Positions 11,636-23,769 of a stretch of 64,000 bases of DNA are shown one piece after another. The translations under genes and the position numbers were made by a program. The notes beneath the pieces were generated by a model. That model worked only from the letters and a program-made list of their open reading frames with translations, was not told where the DNA came from and did not search any database. How positions within the stretch are numbered: position 1 is the first letter of the stretch; the number at the start of each line of letters is the position of its first letter. The DNA comes from Varroa destructor. Its lineage: Eukaryota > Arthropoda > Arachnida > Mesostigmata > Varroidae. The DNA is taken from contig NW_019211454.1 in assembly GCF_002443255.2 (NCBI RefSeq), positions 56,756,608 to 56,820,607 on the forward strand, written 5' to 3'.

Positions 11636-13728
11636 TTACTTGGCACAGTAGCATTGGTTGCGGCTGCACTACGTTGGTGTACCCAGGTGTGCCAGCCGGT
11701 TGCTTGACAGAAATGGGCAGCGCCGTAGTGAGGGGTTGTGAAGCAACGACTTGGCGAACGCCGCCGCCGCCGCAGCGGTGGAATGTGCCGGCGTCAGCCA
11801 TTTTTGACACCAATCTCCACCATCGGCAGGGTCGTCACAGGCGCAGAACCATCGAGAATGATCAGCCGTTCCCCTGAGCATGGTGGATTAATATGGACAC
11901 AAATCAAATTGTGCGTTGGCGTGATCAGTTGCGTCTGAGGATAGGAGTTAGGCATGACAAAATTGATACCGTAAGAGACCTAGTATCGGCTCAATTTTGT
12001 GTAATGAAGGGAATGTAACGAATGATGCAACGCTCATCCTCTGCGTCTTCTTTTGTATTCATTTTTAAATGGTTTGCCCGCTGGTTGTAAACAACAACTA
12101 CGCTCGTACGCTGAAGGGGAAACGAATCATTTCTCGCTTGCCTGAAATAGTCTGTGTGGCGCAGTCCTCTAAACAAATAAAACAAGAGGTAAAAATTCAT
12201 CAGTAAAAGCTAACAATTTGCTGCCGTTAAGTACTTGAAGGCTACGCCGTTTGTTTTCGCTGAACTCGTGGGCCAGATGGTGGGCTCGTGATAGTCAGGA
12301 CATTGGGGTCCACTAGCAATTTTGCCTTTTTCACAGTGCATTAGAGCTCCTCATTCGGCCTCCTTCTATTTTTTCCGCGATTCATAGATTGCTTGAACTG
12401 GAACAGTTCATCAAAACCGGTCCACAGTTTCCGTAGTGCAAACATAATCAACGGTTCGAACGCAAACCTTATGCGGTCCCAGTACCATTTGACTGTTTTG
12501 CGTTTCATGCCACCCGACAGAATCCAAAGCAATCAGGCAATTTTTTCGTGTGAAGTTTCTCTCTCTAACTCGAATAAATAATACTGATAACTTTTGTCCC
12601 TATCATGCGTAACGATTTTCGAGACAAACAGATCTACCTATATATGTGTAAGGTTATCGTAAAGCTGTAGGTACGTATCTTGCTGCCTGCCAATACATAA
12701 GTTTGCCCGAGCGCGCGAGCTCAGTCGACAGCGACAACGGCTAGTTAATATAAAGAGCATACTATCCAGCTGAAGTGGTTGATTGCTTCTGACGGTTCCC
12801 TAGCGATGATGTCTGAGTCGAGAGGACATCTGCTGAGCATCAGAGGTTTGCTGTCGTTCATATTGCTACTGCCGTTTTGCTAGTCACACAGTCCACACCG
12901 TAGGCCTCCATGCTAGACGCTCTGCGTACGGCCGATTCTTCGTCGAGCCCGTGTTCAGCAGCTCTTCCGTGTGATAGTATATAGGTGTATTCGTCTGAGT
13001 ACGCTACGTCTGTGGGGACACTGAGGCGGCTGGGCCTTGCGCCGAATGTACGTAACCACTGCAGCCGAAGAAATAGTCGTGCGACAATAATAGCCACCTT
13101 TTTTCCTATGAAGCGTACAGTTAAATATGTATGTATAAGACTATAGGACCCTCAAGAACAATTGCCAGCTAGGTCACCCTTTTTCAGCGGTTCTGCATGT
13201 CATAGCTTACCATAGGAAACGATACAGCAGCGAGCTGATATGTGTTCCACTCAGTATATATGTGTGTCTCTGTGATTCAGCGGTTGTGCATCTGCGTGCG
13301 CGTATGTGCATGTGTGTGTCCGAGTGTAGGACAAGCTGGCACAAGCACAAGCACAAAATGTTCGGAGGCTGTTGTTGTAGCGACGACGGCGACAACTGTG
13401 TTCGTAGTGTGATGCTATTTACTGCCGAGTCGCAAGAAGAATACCAGCAGGAAGAGCAGTTACAGCCACGGCAGCAGCAGCTGCAGGAATGTCTCGGTCA
13501 GATGGACCAGGAAGTACTCGGGCTCACTCATCGTCCAACGGTCGAGATCGGAAGTGAACCCGACCAATGAAAGCCGATTGAGTGCAGACGCCAGCAGACC
13601 TAAACAACAACAGCAGCAGTCGCCCTAGCAATACAACGACAACAGCACAAGGTCAAAGTAATCCAGAAAGAACGGGAGTCATCTGCTCGAAACGCAGCAG
13701 CAGAAGCATTAGCTACATGCCGCGGCAC

Positions 13729-13746
13729 ACTATCAGGCCTGATAGT
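13729..13746. repeat. Perfect 18-bp palindrome
   Basis: ACTATCAGGCCTGATAGT is its own reverse complement with no spacer. It could be a dimeric protein-binding site or chance. Confidence 0.9.
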
Positions 13747-15414
13747 TCAATATTTAGTCGAGGCTGTTTCTTAGCTAGCTACGACGAGTAACCTAACTCA
13801 GGCCAAATACTCTTCACCTAAATGGCGATGGCTATGACGATCACACCGCCGCCAACACCGACAACAGCGGCGGCGATGGCACAACAACTGGCACTTTATC
13901 ACTCCTTATGACCGTAGTCATTTTGATGGTGCTGCCGCGACCACTCTATCCGCTTCTTTTCGTGCCTATTATCCACGGCGGTGTGTGTTGCGCGACTACC
14001 TGAAAATCACCCTAAGGTTGATTTCGAATTGCTAGTTCTGCCGGGGACGCACCAAGTCCACTAAGAAGTGTTGTCGGGCGGCCCCGAGTGGTGTATTTCT
14101 AAATCGGCGGCAGGTTCGAACGCGCATTTATCTGTCAATTCGTCCGATATCTGCTCGCCGCTGTGGCTGTGAATGTACGCGCTTGTCCCTGTGTGCGCGT
14201 GTTACTAGATGACAGCCGACACGTGCCGCCTGGAGACCTATCGATGTTGATGGCCGATAGCCGATGTTACGGCGTAAAACCGAAGGCTACTTGTTCAAGG
14301 CATGTCGCTAGCGCCCGCACGAGCGAACTGACGCTGCAGTCGAGAGATCGACGACTGCGACAGTCCAATCTGGCAGAAGGCAGGCAGAAAAGTGGGCTGA
14401 TGACGGTGATTGTCGATAGAAAAAGACGCAAAGTAGAGAATGAAAGATAGAAAACGACAATAGAGGGCACGCGCTACGAATGGCTGCTGTCGCCGCCGCT
14501 GCACCCAGCGACAATATGGATGCCTTTCTTTGCATATATAGAAAAAGCTAGATATTTGTATATAGATCTTCAAGACCACATGCCTTCTTTACCGTCTCGT
14601 CGTTGCCCTGCTGCTGTCTACAATTGGGCCAATACGACGAGAATTGTGCTATACGCAGATCTCAGGTCATATGGCTAACTTCCGCTTTGATTTTCATCTC
14701 GCTAAGAAGTTGGCCTAGCTAGCAAACGGCGTCATCAATGCATCGTCATTGAATGCCACCTACCTAGAATAATCGCGTAATCGTCACAACTTCTTCTGCT
14801 AGAGATACAGTTGTGCTGCGAGAGCAGAAGCAGCAGTAGCAATTCCCCGGGTGAGTAAGTCGTTGGCCTAACCATACCTTAGTGAACAGTTAATGCCTGC
14901 CTGCCTGTGTTAAAGTTTACAGAAGTTTATTTCATTAAGAAATTTCGTCCTCTTTATTCACCCCTATGTAAACTAAAGCGTTGCAACGAAGCTTACTACC
15001 AGCAATGAGCTTCTCTAGTGGTCTCTGTCATGAATGGTGTTCCTAAACTTCCCATTTTGTCGGCCTTATCCATTGGTCGCACTTTACATATATGCATTAC
15101 TACTGAGCGAGCGTTCGTGCGCTTACCGACCATGTGCATACAGCCAGCTATGAGTTCCTTTCAGGGACGATCCGTGGCGTCAGTAGTAGGAGTAGTCAAT
15201 CTAATTAGTGGCACCATTGCTCTGCAAAGCATTACTCCCCATCTACTAACGGTGAGTGATGCGCCGCTGGCAGACGATCAGGATACGATGGTATGTCGCA
15301 TCCCGATCATCTGTCGATGGAGACAAGGGATCTTCGTGGAGACCGGTGAGATTGTCGACTGTGGAGAACTGTTGAGGCACTCACTCTGTTACGAGAGAAC
15401 GAACGACAGAATGA

Positions 15415-15416
<2 letters not shown>

Positions 15417-15452
<36 letters not shown>
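15417..15452. repeat. (GA)18 microsatellite
   Basis: An uninterrupted 36-nt GA run. In Drosophila such sequence binds GAGA factor; whether that holds here is unknown. Confidence 0.95.
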
Positions 15453-15456
<4 letters not shown>

Positions 15457-18400
15457 ACGGAGTTCCAATGGCGCTACCGGTCCTAGCATACAAATATGTT
15501 ATATAGCACTATCGACCTCGACACGTTGGAACGACACTTCGTTCGTTTGGGTGTTCAAACTCGGACTCTCTTTCACACACAGACTATACATGCACGAGCT
15601 CTCACAAACATCAGAGACAAGCTGACAGCGCTGGCTGTACTGTCGATTTCGCTCTCTGCCGCAGCAATGGCGTTCGTTGTGGGGGATGCGGTGAGAGAAC
15701 AGCAGATCTCACAGATGTTGTCGCATCTGCTGTGCCGCATTTACAGAGGAACGAACGCATGCATGGCGAAAGGCCCCGCCGAATGCCGAATCAGTCAGTC
15801 ACTCACTCACTACTACTACTGATTGCTCCCAGCATCACCATCACCACCGTCACCGCCGAATACCTCTTGAACTACGGCAAAGCAGCAGTAGCAGCAACTG
15901 TCTAAGAGAGAGCTGGAGTATTGGTCCTCTTCTATCGCTACTAGGACGATTGCTACCGCCAGTAAGGCCGCTCCTTGAAGAACATCCCGATACGAACAGA
16001 GTGGCCTAGTCATGACTAGCCAGCCAGTTGAAAGCGCTAGCTGGCCACCCGCCCGGCCTGCCAGCCCCTTCCGCCTGGCCGCTGGGCCACCCGAGCCTTT
16101 CTTTCATTCAGGTACTTGGCTGTATCGCTCTGCTTGGTGCAGTGCAGTCTCGTCGTGTAGCAGAGCACGATTGGCTGCTCAGGCTGTCGGTTTGTCTCCC
16201 CTTTCCTCGCTCGTTCTGTCACTAATGCTGAATCAAGCAACTGCCGCTCGAGAAGGACTAGCCCATATGGCCCCAGAAGGACCGCTCCGATAATACCGCA
16301 ACAGTACCATGCTGTTGTGTTAGCGGCAAGCAGAAGAGGCAATAGAATGAATAAAGGGTGAGCACGCATTTTGTAAGCCTGCCATGCAACCCTAGCCAAC
16401 CAGTACCAATAGGTCGGTTCCGTACAGTGTCGCACTACGCTCACCACTGTTGCCTCTGCAGCCGCAATTGGCTTATTCTATCTCTACACGTACCTCTATG
16501 ACTGCTGTTACTATCGACATCTTTCACACAGGCATATGTCATTTCCGGCCCGAGCAATACCGTGTGCCACGAAGTAACTCAGTACATCTCCTCAGGCGGT
16601 TCCACCATTTCGGTTTATGTGCCTCATCCTGAAATCGGCCCGTTTCCAAGTTCGTGCGTCACAGCAGGGCGCTTTTTGCTTTCTTTGAACGTCAGCCGCG
16701 GCGGACGCAACTCTGGTGGCGGCGGTGGCAGTGGCGCCGGCTATACCAACGACAGCGGTCACACGACATCTGTCCTCCTGGAAAACGATGTCTGTCAAGT
16801 AGTCCGCCTGCCTGCCTGCCAGTCTATCTAATTTAACCGCTGTGAATTTCGCTGTGAAACACTTGAGTCGACTTTCTTGCAGCCGTGAAATGTCGATCTG
16901 ACCAAATGAGCTTGTCAAGAGACTGATCAACGACGGAAGGGCGGTACATTGTGGCAGGTAAAGTCAGAGGCAGGAGGAGTGTCGTCCTCGAACAGGACGC
17001 GATTCAATGGCTGTTCACATAGCTAGCTTTTCGTTGCTTTTCCTCTACGAAATTTGAACGAAAATATCAAACGAATGAACCGATGCTTCTACGAAATTGT
17101 CCCTTTTGTATGCTGTGTCTGAATAGCTTATTCTGCTATATTAAAAAAGGTTTGGCCGTTTAACCATAATTATTACCTGTCCATATTTAGCTTTTTTACC
17201 AAGCTTTGACTCTGTTGGCAGCTAATCGCTGACTTGACGTTCAGCTATCCATATCGATACGCTGCAACTTTGTAAATCACCAATGTATCAGCGAGATATA
17301 AAGCTAAACGCTGGAATACAAGTGGGATTGATCATTCAACCGGCTTGCCCGGCATAAAGTATCCATGTATGTGATTGATTCTCCTCCAGGAACGGACTCT
17401 TACTAAGTAAACCTGTTAGCTTAATGGTGTTTAATGAACTCAAAGACCAAACATTATCGGCTACTTGTCGATGGATCGCAGGCCGGCTTGAACAGAGAAA
17501 CTTTGCACAAGTTCTAAGGTTTCGTCTAAGCGCTTGCTCCCTCAAGCCAATGAATGAAGCTGGTCAGACAATATTTGACCTCACGCTGCCCTCGGTCGCC
17601 AGTTGCCCATTGATCGGCCGACAAATGATTGTATGACGCGGTCGAAACCGAGAATTTGCTCCGGACAATGCTGACTGGCGAGGCGCTGTCCTCCTACTAC
17701 TAATATAACTCGAGTTTTGCCGTCTTTTATGCTGCCACCCTGACGTTACCGGTACTTCCAGGTAGGAGTCGCTTGTAACGATACGAAACAGCGCAACGTT
17801 AAGTCTGCAGGCCGAAATAGACCAGAGAGTAGCTACCCCCTGGCGATATCCTTCTCGTGTCCGCTTAAACAGACAGACAGGCAGATACAACGACAGGCCA
17901 AAGCCAAGGTGTGTGCGCGACTGGTCGGCGCCACAGAAAAATCCTGGTGTTCCTTCATTGTTGTTGTTGTTATAACTGCCGTTCTTGCTGCTGCTCTTGT
18001 TGAGCTTTTGCTACTATGGATTTGTATGTAGACTTCTACTTTAAGCGCACTCGGGTTCAGCGACAACGCCGCTCAGGTGGTCTCTTTGAAGCTGCCGGCG
18101 GCGCCTTCTTGCCGACCGTTCATCGAACCGCTGCTGTGTGGTCGAACTGCGCTAAATGGATAGACGGAACCAACGGCACCCGCAACAGCATCAGAAGATC
18201 TGAAGACCTGAACAACCTAACGCCCTAGTTTGATTCACTAGGTAAGCTATCGGCGCTACTGCCAATGCCAAACCATCAAATTCGGAGGCATCTCAGAAGA
18301 ACAGGTCCTATCGAACGAACACAAAAGCTATCTAGCAAACTAAATCTAGTAAACCGAAACGAGCTAGATGCTCGAAAACGATTCTAATTACTTCATTCAA

Positions 18401-18924
18401 ACGAGTATGTATGCAAAACAAGTATGAAAACAATTGACTGGAGCTGTCTCGTACAATTTTCACGCTTTTGTCAGCTATGGAAAAAGGACTTAATTCATAT
18501 GGCATCGTATCAAGTTGGCCATTGCGCGCTGCGCGACATGCGCATACGCAGCACGGAGTGTGTGTCAACATTGCCGGTGTCAACATTATATTCTATCAAG
18601 CTCCGAATAGAAAATGGACGGTTCGCTGTTATCATAGCGTCTTGTACAGGGTTGAAGACTATATTTTCGTAGTGCCATACGTCACGGGACAACCGCAGCG
18701 AAGTAATTACATGAATGTGGGCAGTAGAGCGCCGGCTCGCTGGATCGAGTCGGCGGTCTAAACCACAATCGCGGGATGAAGATCCTATCGAAGTGAAGAG
18801 AGCGGACTAAGCCTAGGCCAAACGTCAGCCATCAATGTCTGGCCTGCGAACAATTGGCAGCTGGCACTGGAATGCGGACCCTGAACTCTTCAACTCGTCT
18901 TCGCTCTTTTGCTACAGTTGAAGC

Positions 18925-18955
18925 TGCCGTCGCCGTCGCCGTCGCCGCCGCCCGC
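18925..18955. repeat. (GCCGTC)n / (GCC)n repeat
   Basis: GCC and GTC triplets alternate, then pure GCC, about 1.5 kb upstream of the HLH gene 2 promoter. Confidence 0.85.
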
Positions 18956-20125
18956 GCTGTTTAAAGCACCACACACCGGCCATTATAGTGACGCGGAACC
19001 GTCCGTTCTCTGCCGTTACTGCTATCATACGCCACCTACGAAGGCCCGTCGAACAGCCGAACGAACGCAGACAACTTCTGTCCGAAATTCTGACAACGCG
19101 TGAGGGCAACAGCGACAACGACCAGGCCCGACCAGCGGCAGCAATAACAACAACAACGAGATGAAGACCCCCTTCCTTCTCGACATATGGTAGATCTGTA
19201 GATGGTCGAAACGGAAAATTAGGGCGACGACGCCGGCATCGGTGTCGGCAACGCCAACTCACTGTATGTCAGGAAGGAAATATTCATCTTTCAAGATCGG
19301 CTACAGCGTTAGGCAACATCGTTGCTAGATATTAATCCAATACGAATTAAATCTTTGTAATGAGAATATGTACGCGCATGCGCAAAAAAAAATCGTTCCG
19401 ACTTGAACTAGCGGCAACAGCTGAACGACGTTCACAGGCCGTACGGTTGCTGTTATTAGCATGTATACTATTGTTTGTTACACCTGTGGTTACTAAGTTT
19501 ATTGCGGTTACTGTCATCTTGGCAGATATTTCCATATAACACAGGGCGCAAGAATGCTAGGCCGTCGCAGAGGCGGCTTGGTGTATGATAGTGGCTAACC
19601 TAAAGCCACGCATTTAGCTGTAACTTTACCTTAATAGACGACGATTCAAACAGTGTATTTGGGACATGTTAGTTGTTGGTACGATTGATTAGACGTAGTA
19701 GCTATTTGTCCGCCTGCTTCATCGCTTGCCCTATTTGGCTGTCCTGTGTAGGCCGACAGGATATCTTAGGCAAACGCTACGACTGTTAATTGACGTACGC
19801 AACGCAACATCCCCTTCCTTCCCCGACGAATGAGACCCAAGTGACGACGTCTGCTGCTCGGCGTTGTACTGCACTGCCGATAGTGTCCCCTCTGTTTCTG
19901 CTGTCACCGTCGCTGTTACGACCTTTCAAAGGACCAGCACTCGTATGGCCTCCGTACGTGACGATCATAACAAGCTCGCCTACGCCATTCCGAGACCGGC
20001 TGAAGCTTTCGAGCGCATTTTTCGCTGTTCCTCCTGACCAACTGGCGTTCAAAATTTACTCAATAGTTCTGTCAGGCCTGTTTTAGCCTAGCTAGGCCAA
20101 CACAACGGGGTCTGAACTTCGGCGA

Positions 20126-20262
20126 CAGCTGAAGGCATCGCCGATAGCCACAGCTGCGCCCGCTGATGGACTCGCCCGCGCGGAATCGTGGAGTCGTGCA
20201 GCCGCACTCATCGTCGTTACAGCTGCTGCTGTCGAACCGGTAGGCACTCTATTGAACACGTG
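20126..20262. promoter_or_regulatory. E-box cluster upstream of HLH gene 2
   Basis: Three CAGCTG hexamers (20126-20131, 20151-20156, 20220-20225) and one CACGTG (20257-20262) fall within 137 bp, about 260-400 bp upstream of the predicted start of transcription. E-boxes are the binding sites of bHLH dimers. Id-type genes can be controlled by the bHLH proteins they inhibit, so a feedback element is a reasonable reading. The local CAG/CTG-rich composition raises the chance of random CAGCTG, and occupancy is not shown. Confidence 0.45.
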
Positions 20263-20492
20263 CGTTGTGGGTAGCTAATGCTAGGCATCAACAACTAGAA
20301 GAGCAGCGGCGCCCGCAACAGCAGCATCAACGGTACAGATAGAACCAAACCGAACCCCGCTGGCGCTTTGAGATGGTGGGAAAGAGAAGTCACCAGCAGG
20401 AGCTTTACCCCGAGAAGAAAAGAGAGCAACGTTCCGCGCGTTCAGAGGTGGCGCTTCGCTCAGTCGCCCGAGCTGGCAGAGACCGGCTGGCC

Positions 20493-20498
20493 TATATA
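20493..20498 (+). promoter_or_regulatory. TATA box of HLH gene 2
   Basis: TATATA, within CTATATAAGG, lies with its first T 31 bp upstream of the A of the TCAGTC initiator. This is the canonical TATA-initiator spacing. Confidence 0.8.
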
Positions 20499-20521
20499 AG
20501 GACGGTCTGAGCAGCACCACC

Positions 20522-20527
20522 TCAGTC
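20522..20527 (+). promoter_or_regulatory. Initiator (predicted transcription start at 20524)
   Basis: TCAGTC matches the arthropod initiator consensus TCA(G/T)T(C/T). Its distance from the TATA box supports +1 at the A, base 20524, giving a 5' UTR of about 172 nt. I see no match to the downstream promoter element at +28. Confidence 0.75.
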
Positions 20528-20548
20528 TGTGTCTGTCTCAATTAGAAA

Positions 20549-20557
20549 ATGTGCTAA
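20549..20557 (+). other. Minimal upstream ORF (Met-Cys-stop)
   Basis: ATG TGC TAA lies about 25 nt into the predicted 5' UTR. Its ATG is preceded by AAAA, a favourable arthropod start context. It is the only ATG between the predicted cap site and the HLH start codon. Such very short uORFs can dampen translation of the main frame; the effect here is inferred. Confidence 0.5.
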
Positions 20558-20695
20558 TTTTGCGGCACCCAACGACAACTCGAAACAACGAAAAATCCTG
20601 CCTGTCTTTACTAACGCTTACAACCGCCTGTAGAGCTAGTCTACGAACCGCTTTGCCTGGTTTTTGTTACGTTTGACAGAAGAAGAATCATAACG

Positions 20696-20932
20696 ATGAT
20701 TTGCCAAGTGTCGTCCGAGATGATAGTTCGCGAGATGGAGCAACTAGCGCTTGCGACGTCGCCCCGCAAAGCTCCAACCTGTGAAGAACAGCTCGGTGAA
20801 GAATACTTCCTCAGTCAACTGCTCCGCCTTCTACCAGCGGATCTCCAGGACCAGGGGGCGAGCACGCTTGACGTGTTGCAAGGCGCCATTGACTACATCA
20901 ACGCGTTGAACAGCGTGCTTGGAGACAAATGA
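20696..20932 (+). CDS. HLH gene 2: 78-aa Id/extramacrochaetae-like protein without basic region
   Basis: Likely a nuclear dominant-negative partner that pairs with bHLH transcription factors and stops them binding E-boxes, as Id and Drosophila Emc do. The 78 residues comprise an N-terminal segment (1-32, no basic cluster), helix 1 (about 33-47, ending LLRLLP), a 12-residue loop (48-59) and helix 2 (60-75, containing VLQGAIDYINAL). The protein ends three residues later. Loop length and helix 2 fit Id proteins. The usual DNA-contacting basic residues before helix 1 are absent. It is much shorter than Emc or vertebrate Ids, which have long flanks. An in-frame TAA at 20612 lies upstream with no other in-frame ATG between, so the start is secure unless splicing intervenes; A at -3 favours it. 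A second Met at codon 9 is possible. The TATA box, initiator and poly(A) signal bracket a compact, apparently intronless unit of about 0.8 kb. Confidence 0.88.
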   Translation: MICQVSSEMIVREMEQLALATSPRKAPTCEEQLGEEYFLSQLLRLLPADLQDQGASTLDVLQGAIDYINALNSVLGDK

Positions 20933-21316
20933 ACATAACCATAACAGTTCTCTACCGCAATGTTCTTCATTTTACCTACCACAACGACAACTCCGGACTA
21001 GCAGCGAGTGCTCACTTGATCTGCTGACATCCGTGAGTAGCGTGTGTTTCGTCGGTCGCAAAAGTGCTTTCGAATACGAAAACAAGGGGCAGAAATTACC
21101 TCCGAACATCGCCATGAAGCTAAATGGATCTTACTCGCATTTTCGTCATGCTTTTGGTGGGTGATACTCAAAGCGCAAGCAGCATTTCACCTAGACGCAA
21201 CTGTTCCTGCAACAGCGCTTTGTTGCCGTCAAACGACGACGCTTCGACGCCAGAAGACACCTTGAACCTGAGGACAGCCAACAAGCTTCCGAAGAATCCT
21301 GATTTCAGTAACTTCT

Positions 21317-21322
21317 AATAAA
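21317..21322 (+). terminator. Poly(A) signal AATAAA for HLH gene 2
   Basis: This is the first AATAAA after the stop codon, 385 nt downstream. It is followed within 15-30 nt by CA-containing sequence suitable for cleavage. Bases 20933-21316 are the presumed 3' UTR; the open frames there (for example 21044-21265) are not supported as genes. Confidence 0.65.
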
Positions 21323-21339
21323 CTCGAACAACAATTACT

Positions 21340-23760
21340 GACTACATGAGTATGTTTTCATTTCGTACAGTGATTATAGGTAATGATGTGAAGTTCTATA
21401 ATGGGTGCCAATCATGTGCTTCATATTCCTAATAATTAGTCGACGTCCAGTCCATTATCAAATTTAATTGCTCAGACGGGTTAGATAGTGTATGTAAGGT
21501 TAGTATGTGGCAGGCCAACGTACGTATGTGTATAAGTGTATAAGAATTCAGCAAATACTTAGTTTTATATAGTAACAACGTACGTATCCGTACAAGCAAA
21601 CGTAGGAAATCGTCAGAGACATCACAGAATCGACAAAGAGGAAAGTGCCGCTAAATGCTCAGTCAGCTAACCGTACTATTGGCTGCATACATGACACGGA
21701 CATCCTGGCCATAAAACCCAATTCAATACAAAATGTACCCAAGCAGATTAAACAGTGTCTTGGATGGAACCTTTTTAGTGTTCCGTGTACCAAGCAAAGC
21801 CCAATGCTAACCGTCATTCATTAGGCAGAAGTGGGCCTCTTTCAAGCGAATTAATTAGGTAGAAAAAATAATTGGCGGTCACCTCCTTTAGGATTTCTCG
21901 ACTTAAACAGAGATTTGCTATTCTGATCACAGACATTTGCCTCTTCTAGTTTATCTAAACATATGCTCGTTTTTTTGTTATTTCTAGAAACAGGCGTCGT
22001 ACTTTAGCTCCGCTGTAGTTTTTAAAATTTTCCTCTTTCACGATGAATTTTGAATGTTGCTCAACGTCAGCGGTCAACTTGTTTCAGACGTTTTTGTGCG
22101 TCACGGTTGTTGTTCCTTTAATCTTCCATTCGTCAGAATATTTTATAGATCAGCTGTTTCTTCTACCGCTGGGATCGAGTTAGATTGACCGTTATTAATC
22201 AGATCTGTGGAAGTCGATGCATAACGTCGTTCTCATCAGTGACATTTAAATTTTGAGTCCTATTTTGTGAAGAAATCGATGTGAGATGAAGTAGTTCGAG
22301 CAGCTTCAAAGTCGTCAATTTACTGATGGATATATTCGTGTGTTGTTTGAGCCTTTAGAATAGTATCATTTTGGAAAGATTGTACATAGGAATATTAAGG
22401 CCATAAAAGAAGCACCTAAAACGATGGTAACGACTAGAACGCTAGACTGTCAACAGACTTTTGAAGATTACAGAGATTTTTCCTTTTGCTACACTATAAT
22501 ATCCTATTATAGAGCTCACTCTGTGGCTAGTCTACGTGCCATTATTGAACAGCGCGTGAGCTCTCACATAAACTAAAAACCTACATTTGTCAAGCCTGCA
22601 AACGAAACTTGGCCTTGCATCAAGTTCTACCTTAAGTGAAGTTATTCTAATATCACTTTATCGATTTTCAATCATGGCTGTGATTTGGCATGGTTTCAAC
22701 GTTCTCCAGCAATACATGGTACGCATCCCTGTTCGCGACACGTACGTGCACCGATTCGAGAGTAGAGCTATGACATCTTTGTTTCTAAACTGGCTTTGTC
22801 TCTTTGAATATGACTTATGAATTGACTTTGAAAATGACTTATTTGAATATGTCTTATGTTGAATTAAGTTGTTTATCAGGAGTGATAGTGCACTGATCGT
22901 CGTCAGACAACGAATGGAGCCCTTTTTCAAAATGCGAACTTTGTCATAATCCGCATCGTCCTTATCTCTTACGTTATTCCACTGCTTTTCATCTTATTAA
23001 GTATCGATTAGATCTGGTTGCACAGACAGATTGCCCTCCATACCGATTCTCCATGTTCACAATGTGCCATCGGCGACAATATACAGATTAGTTTTGTTTT
23101 ATTGAGACGTCCGTTATAGATATGACGATCATTTCTCACTGCGCGGATTAAGAACTGTTAGATAAGAATTAAAACTGCGCGGGTATAGTCTCAAAAGTAA
23201 GTAGCAATAATAATAAATGGTATTATTATAAGAGGCACGGCGTTGCTCATGACAGTATGTATAACGACAGGAATTGTAGTCTACTATCACATGAACGACA
23301 CAAAGATACACGCGCATGTTTAATTAGAAAGATCTTTTCGGCGGAAAATAATCACCATTTAGCTTTACAAGAGCCAATCAACTCAAAATGTAGGTCCCTT
23401 ATGACGGCAACTGCGAAGTCGGCGGACACTCAGGATTCTCACGGCCATATTCCTATTAGCGAACATTTTTATGGACTGTCTTTGTTACATGTTCGATTCT
23501 GCTATTTGCCATGTTTCCCCACGGCCACCAGCCGTAACAAGTGCCGCCAATAGTCTTCAACAGCAACAACAACAACAACTATGAACTAAGCATACGACCA
23601 TCACGCGCATCCAGAGCCCTGAGGACCACGATGAAGAATTGTGCTGCCTTCATCATGTATCAATATGTTGCCAGATCATAATCATACAGTGGCTATTGCT
23701 TCTCCACCCGCTAGTGTAATGCGTATGCATATATATAGTGGTTATAGGTAAAATCACCGT
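21340..23760. other. AT-rich intergenic, nothing recognised
   Basis: No open frame above 100 codons, no strong repeat and no recognisable transposon protein. A short CAA run near 23562-23578 marks the approach to the next GC-richer island. Confidence 0.5.
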
Positions 23761-23769
23761 GTTTTGCTC

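Larger units (their letters stand above)
6130..20100. other. Triplet-repeat-rich, GC-richer tract upstream of HLH gene 2
   Basis: About 14 kb dominated by degenerate CAG/CTG, CGG/CCG, GTC/GAC and CAT/ATG triplet runs with patches of dinucleotide repeat. Open frames occur on both strands and overlap (for example 7440-8450, 10.4-11.9 kb, 13.2-13.8 kb, 15.0-16.9 kb), giving low-complexity His/Arg/Gln/Ser/Ala-rich peptides. That is what repeats produce, and no domain was recognised. Position suggests regulatory DNA for the gene at 20.7 kb, possibly including unannotated non-coding transcripts, but no direct evidence is visible. Confidence 0.4.

Noticed and set aside
13262..13791. Gln-rich frames as a polyglutamine protein
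   Set aside because: Two short frames in different registers are created by CAG triplets; no domain outside the repeat.
14075..14125. Possible tRNA (A-box-like CCGAGTGG and B-box-like GGTTCGAACGC)
   Set aside because: The two boxes are only about 21 nt apart, too close for any tRNA, and no acceptor stem forms.
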